DNA from: an uncultured Pseudobdellovibrionaceae bacterium
GTDB taxonomy: Bacteria; Bdellovibrionota; Bdellovibrionia; Bdellovibrionales; Bdellovibrionaceae
Assembly: GCA_937900305.1 (NCBI GenBank)
Contig: CALCCV010000679.1
Location: 1 to 8,563, forward strand
Direction: 5' to 3'
Length of the DNA stretch: 8,563 nt
The notes under the pieces were generated by a model. It saw only the letters and a program-made list of their open reading frames with translations. It was not told where the DNA came from and searched no databases. The position numbers and the translations under genes are program-made. Of the stretch, positions 5,559-8,563 are shown one piece after another. Numbering within the stretch: the first letter of the stretch is position 1; every line of letters starts with the position of its first letter.

Positions 5559-6668
5559 ATGTCGAAATTTCGCGTCCTTCTCATTGATGATGACGAGGAC
5601 GATTTAGTTCACATACGTGATTTGTTAGGGGACATCCGCTCGTCGAGCTACGAAGTTTCCTGGGAACCGACCTATGAAGCTGGTCTAACAGCGTTGCAAG
5701 AAATGTCCTTTGACGTTTGTCTTCTCGATTATCAATTGGGCGAAAAGACGGGATTAGATCTCCTCAGTGAGGCAAAGAATAGGGCATTTTATTTTCCAAT
5801 TATTTTTCTCACAGGCTTAGGGGATTTTGAACTGGATTTGAAGGCCATGCAAAAGGGCGCTTCAGACTATTTGGTGAAGGATCAACTGACCAGCCCACTT
5901 TTAGAAAGATCCATTCGCTATTCAATTAAGCAGGCCCACGACTTTGAAGAGCTCAAACAAACCAAGGCTCAGATGTTACAAAAGGATCGCTTGGCTTCGC
6001 TAGGCCTCCTTGCTTCCAGTCTCGCGCACGAAATTGGAACGCCCATGGGCATTATTAGAAGCCGAGCCGAACGAGCCGGAAAAAAGGCCATTGGAAACGA
6101 AGATCTGCAGAAAGATATGGAGGTCGTGGTGACCCAAATCGATCGCATCACCAAGCTTGTCAATTCACTGCTTCACTTGGCGCGAGGAGGAAAATCTGAC
6201 TTCACCACTTCAGTGAGCCTCGATCAAGTCATTCAAGATATTCTCAATTTGTTAGAGCACGAGTTCGGTCGAAAGGACATTGAGTTTAAAAAAGAGATCG
6301 CGCCCGAATGCAAAATAAAAGCGGAACCAGGACCTCTGGGCCAAGTTTTTATCAATCTCCTTATCAACGCAGTTCATGCCATTGAAGAAGCTCGCTCAAA
6401 TGGCAGAACAAGAAATCATCAAGTGACTTTAAAAGTCATCGAATTCGAAGATCACGTGCAAGTCGCCATAGCCGATACAGGAGCTGGAATTTCTGAAGAG
6501 AACCAACGCCAACTTTTTAAGCCGTTCTTCACGACAAAAGAATTTGGGCAGGGCTCGGGGTTGGGACTAGCTACCTCGCTAAAAATTGTGAATTCGTGGG
6601 GTGGGAATATCTCAGTAACAAGCCAATTAGGAATTGGATCCACCTTCACTCTCAACCTGCCGAAATAG
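5559..6668 (+). CDS. Receiver-histidine kinase fusion, NtrB/ZraS-like kinase domain
   Basis: A 369-residue soluble protein with the receiver in front of the kinase, the reverse of ordinary hybrid kinases. Receiver (about 4-125): DDDEDD 10-15, D57 in LLDYQL, T85, K107. Linker helix (about 113-145) with LERSIRYSIKQAH. HisKA with H157 in LAHEIGTP, close to the kinases that serve NtrC-type regulators. HATPase: INLLINAVHAIEEA (265-278), DTGAGIS (306-312), FFTTKE (323-328) and GSGLGLATS (332-340). The ATG lies two bases after the Rcp1-like stop, with GAGG in that gene's last codons, so the genes are co-translated. It is the best candidate kinase for the activator at the head of the operon, its activity set by its own receiver (inference). 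Its 3' end overlaps the opposing hybrid kinase gene by 17 bp. Confidence 0.92.
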   Translation: MSKFRVLLIDDDEDDLVHIRDLLGDIRSSSYEVSWEPTYEAGLTALQEMSFDVCLLDYQLGEKTGLDLLSEAKNRAFYFPIIFLTGLGDFELDLKAMQKGASDYLVKDQLTSPLLERSIRYSIKQAHDFEELKQTKAQMLQKDRLASLGLLASSLAHEIGTPMGIIRSRAERAGKKAIGNEDLQKDMEVVVTQIDRITKLVNSLLHLARGGKSDFTTSVSLDQVIQDILNLLEHEFGRKDIEFKKEIAPECKIKAEPGPLGQVFINLLINAVHAIEEARSNGRTRNHQVTLKVIEFEDHVQVAIADTGAGISEENQRQLFKPFFTTKEFGQGSGLGLATSLKIVNSWGGNISVTSQLGIGSTFTLNLPK

Positions 6669-8229
6669 AGTCAGAAAGGGAGGTGATCGTGCGAATCAGA
6701 TCGTTTCTGTTGATCGGCTTTGTGATGTATTCGGTAAAACCATTCAGCAGGGCCTTTTCTCGATTTTCACTGAAAGCGTGTGCTGTTAAGGCCACGATCG
6801 GCTTTTTGAAACCGGACGCTCTCAGCTTTTGTGTGGTTTCGAAGCCATCCAGCTCCGGCATTTGTAAATCCATCAAAACTAGATCGTAAGTTTTTTCCTG
6901 AATTTTTTTGATTCCTTGCTCTCCGTTCTCGGCGCAATCCAATTGGAAGTTTGTATTCTTTAAATAGTGGCAGACGATCAGTCGGTTCTCGGGTGAGTCT
7001 TCAATCAGAAGGACGCGCTTCATTTTTGGTGCGCCCTCGCTAGAAATCTCTTTCGTTTCCGTTTTCTGAGAATCCTCACTGCCAAAAGTTGCCGGCAGGG
7101 ACAACCTAAAAGTTGTGCCGACTCCAATTTCGCTAGACAGTAAGATTAGATCGCCGTGGAGAGCATTTGCTAGCTTTCGGGAAAGGTCCAAGCCCAGACC
7201 AGTTCCTCCATAAATTCTGCTGTGATTCGGATTGGCTTGCTGGAAAGGTTTAAAAAGCCTCTGTTGCTCCTCTGGCAACAGTCCTATGCCAGAGTCAGAA
7301 ATATCGAAAAAAAGCAAATCATCCCCGCTATTTTTCTCAATTTTGCAAAGGACTTTGACAGCTCCTTTTTCTGTAAACTTAACCGCGTTGCCGATGAGGT
7401 TCAGGATGATCTGTTTGAATCGATGTGAGTCACTTTTGAGTGTCGTTGGGATTTCGTTGCTGGTTTCAAACTGCACATTCAATTGCTTGGATCGAATTTT
7501 AGGAGCGAGGGTTTTTAATGTATCGATGATCACTTCCCGCCAATTGAAGCAGGCCGGCGTGAGTTCAATTTTGCCGGCTTCAATCTTGGAAAGGTCCAGA
7601 ATGTCATTGATAAGGTTGAGCAAATGTTGGCTATTCACTTTTATGATTTTCAGAGCTTCATGCAGGTCTTTGCTGTGAATTGACGGTTCAAGAGCTAAGT
7701 CTACAAACCCCATTATTGCGCACAATGGAGTTCTGATTTCGTGGCTGATGTTCGCAAGGAAAAGGCTTTTCGCACGACTGGCCGCATCCGAGGCCTCCTT
7801 TGCAATTCTCAGCTCCTCTCCTTCTCTGATTTTCTCTTGGTCCTGAGCGCGCTTGAAACAATACCTAATTGATCGTTCTAGAATTTCGGACGTGATGCCA
7901 TCTTTTGGGATAAAGTCGGAGGCTCCTCTGTTCATGGCCGCTATATCGACTTCGTGATCTCCTTTGCCTGTAAGGAAAATGACACTCTTCTTGATGATCT
8001 GATTTTGAATTTCATCGAGAAGATCCAACCCCGTTTTCGAATCCAAGCGGTAGTCGATTAGATAAACAGCAAATTGACTGTCTTTTAGCGCTTGAAGGCC
8101 CTCGGAGGAAGTTGGAAACCATTGAACATCATAACTTTCGCCGGGTACAGATTTTAAGCGTTCTGAAATGAGGAGAAAGTCATCTTTATCATCGTCGATC
8201 AATGCAATGCGAATGAGCTCCTTCTTCAT
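6652..8229 (-). CDS. Hybrid sensor kinase, receiver-HisKA-HATPase-receiver
   Basis: A 525-residue soluble hybrid kinase. REC1 (about 5-128): DDD 12-14, D59 in LIDYRL, T87, K109. After a coiled-coil linker (about 128-155) comes HisKA with H163 in ISHEIRTPL, then HATPase with IILNLIGNAVKF (274-285), SDSGIG (311-316) and GGTGLGL (341-347). REC2 (about 404-520): E410-D411, D454 in VLMDLQMPELDG, T482, K504. All catalytic residues are present. REC1 aligns without gaps to the receiver of the neighbouring receiver-kinase fusion, about 65 identities in 129 by hand count. TTG (8235), GTG (8232) and ATG (8229) follow one another; AAAGGGGG (8239-8246) best suits the ATG or GTG. No HPt domain is encoded here, so the target of REC2 lies elsewhere. 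A -24/-12 promoter and two repeats lie upstream. Confidence 0.93.
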   Translation of the reverse strand: MKKELIRIALIDDDKDDFLLISERLKSVPGESYDVQWFPTSSEGLQALKDSQFAVYLIDYRLDSKTGLDLLDEIQNQIIKKSVIFLTGKGDHEVDIAAMNRGASDFIPKDGITSEILERSIRYCFKRAQDQEKIREGEELRIAKEASDAASRAKSLFLANISHEIRTPLCAIMGFVDLALEPSIHSKDLHEALKIIKVNSQHLLNLINDILDLSKIEAGKIELTPACFNWREVIIDTLKTLAPKIRSKQLNVQFETSNEIPTTLKSDSHRFKQIILNLIGNAVKFTEKGAVKVLCKIEKNSGDDLLFFDISDSGIGLLPEEQQRLFKPFQQANPNHSRIYGGTGLGLDLSRKLANALHGDLILLSSEIGVGTTFRLSLPATFGSEDSQKTETKEISSEGAPKMKRVLLIEDSPENRLIVCHYLKNTNFQLDCAENGEQGIKKIQEKTYDLVLMDLQMPELDGFETTQKLRASGFKKPIVALTAHAFSENREKALLNGFTEYITKPINRNDLIRTITSLSDSISAG

Positions 8230-8238
8230 CACCAACTT

Positions 8239-8246
8239 CCCCCTTT
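8239..8246 (-). promoter_or_regulatory. Ribosome binding site of the hybrid kinase gene
   Basis: AAAGGGGG on the minus strand lies 3, 6 and 9 bases before TTG, GTG and ATG codons that follow one another in frame. The spacing favours the GTG or ATG; the TTG is too close. The choice changes the protein by at most two residues. Confidence 0.7.
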
Positions 8247-8277
8247 GGTTTTGTCACTCAGATTTGCAGAGCAGTTT

Positions 8278-8293
8278 TGCAGAAATTGTGCCA
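8278..8293 (-). promoter_or_regulatory. Predicted sigma54 (-24/-12) promoter of the hybrid kinase gene
   Basis: The minus strand reads TGGCACAATTTCTGCA: a full TGGCAC, five bases, then CTGCA where the consensus has TTGCA. The GG and GC pairs are intact and correctly spaced. The predicted start of transcription is near 8267, giving a leader of about 38 nt, nearly the same as for the activator operon. Confidence 0.65.
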
Positions 8294-8353
8294 TGGCTAA
8301 TTCAAAACAAACTTAAATACAGAGCCTGTGGGAGTCTTATTGTCAGATGATGT

Positions 8354-8364
8354 GACAGATTGTC
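8354..8364. promoter_or_regulatory. Inverted repeat GACA-GAT-TGTC, candidate activator (UAS) site 3
   Basis: Third copy of GACA-N3-TGTC, centred at 8359, about 92 bp upstream of the predicted hybrid kinase transcription start. It is preceded by T, giving TGACA on the left arm as at sites 1 and 2. A nearby TGTCA (8341-8345) may extend the binding region. Confidence 0.55.
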
Positions 8365-8450
8365 CATAACGCCGAAGGACCATTGGCAAGACTTAGATCC
8401 CATAGATGCAAGCTCTTCCTCTTTTCAACAAACTCCAAATTGAGGCGCAA

Positions 8451-8461
8451 GACAAACTGTC
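8451..8461. promoter_or_regulatory. Inverted repeat GACA-AAC-TGTC, candidate activator (UAS) site 4
   Basis: Fourth copy of GACA-N3-TGTC, centred at 8456 and 97 bp from site 3. It is about 189 bp upstream of the hybrid kinase start and about 103 bp upstream of the start predicted for the rightward promoter at the window edge, so it may serve mainly the latter. Confidence 0.5.
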
Positions 8462-8532
8462 ACATATTTTCTTTGAGTTCTGCCAGGGTGGCACAGCTCC
8501 ACTTTTCAAAAGACCTCAGTTCGATTTGAGCA

Positions 8533-8548
8533 GGGCATGTGTGTTGCT
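8533..8548 (+). promoter_or_regulatory. Possible rightward sigma54 (-24/-12) promoter leaving the window
   Basis: GGGCATGTGTGTTGCT keeps the GG and GC pairs at correct spacing and a full TTGC, but differs from TGGCAC at the first and sixth bases. Transcription would start near 8559, so its gene lies beyond the window. This is the weakest of the four promoter calls. Confidence 0.35.
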
Positions 8549-8563
8549 TCCATTTATATCAAA

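Larger units (their letters stand above)
8236..8563. other. Non-coding control region upstream of the hybrid kinase
   Basis: These 328 bases have no convincing gene. They hold the hybrid kinase ribosome binding site, a leftward -24/-12 promoter (8278-8293), two GACA-N3-TGTC repeats (8354-8364 and 8451-8461) and a weaker rightward -24/-12 candidate (8533-8548) near the edge. An extra half-site at 8341-8345 forms TGTCA-N7-TGACA with the first repeat. No clear IHF consensus was found here. Confidence 0.6.

Noticed and set aside
8489..8504. TGGCAC on the plus strand as a sigma54 promoter
   Set aside because: The -24 half is perfect but the correctly spaced -12 half reads CACT, with no GC pair.
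8537..8563. ATG at 8537 as the start of a rightward gene
   Set aside because: No ribosome binding site, and it lies inside the candidate promoter; only nine codons are visible.

Overview
The window looks like chromosomal DNA from a Gram-negative, probably Bdellovibrionota-like (delta-proteobacterial) bacterium. The grounds are indirect: moderate GC, clear Shine-Dalgarno sites, several soluble two-component proteins in tandem, a Sec-type signal peptide, and -24/-12 (sigma54) style promoters beside an NtrC-family activator. No RNA gene, mobile element or CRISPR array was seen. The genus call is inference.

Layout, left to right. 1-858 (-): 5' part of a beta-CASP metallo-beta-lactamase RNA exonuclease, cut by the window edge. 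958-2252 (-): a tight three-gene unit, read CBS-domain protein, then small secreted protein, then two-helix channel-like protein with an altered selectivity filter. 2253-2562: a divergent control region. 2563-6668 (+): a compact four-gene signalling operon made of an NtrC-type sigma54 activator, a PAS histidine kinase, an Rcp1-like single-domain receiver and a receiver-kinase fusion. 6652-8229 (-): a receiver-kinase-receiver hybrid that meets the operon tail to tail with a 17-bp overlap. 8236-8563: a second non-coding control region running off the right edge.

The main result is regulatory. The two non-coding regions contain four copies of an inverted repeat GACA-N3-TGTC (two per region), and I found none inside genes. 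Both regions also hold -24/-12 type promoter sequences with correct spacing: one for the CBS-secreted-channel unit, one for the activator operon, one for the hybrid kinase, and a weaker one pointing out of the window. In the first region a perfect IHF consensus lies between the repeats and the activator promoter. Deduced 5' leaders are 29-38 nt, and the Shine-Dalgarno site lies within them in each case.

The simplest reading (inference) is a self-contained sigma54 regulon. The kinases and receivers feed phosphoryl signal to the NtrC-type activator, which binds the GACA-N3-TGTC sites, activates its own operon and the hybrid kinase, and drives the CBS-secreted-channel unit as an envelope or ion-related output. 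The stimulus is unknown.
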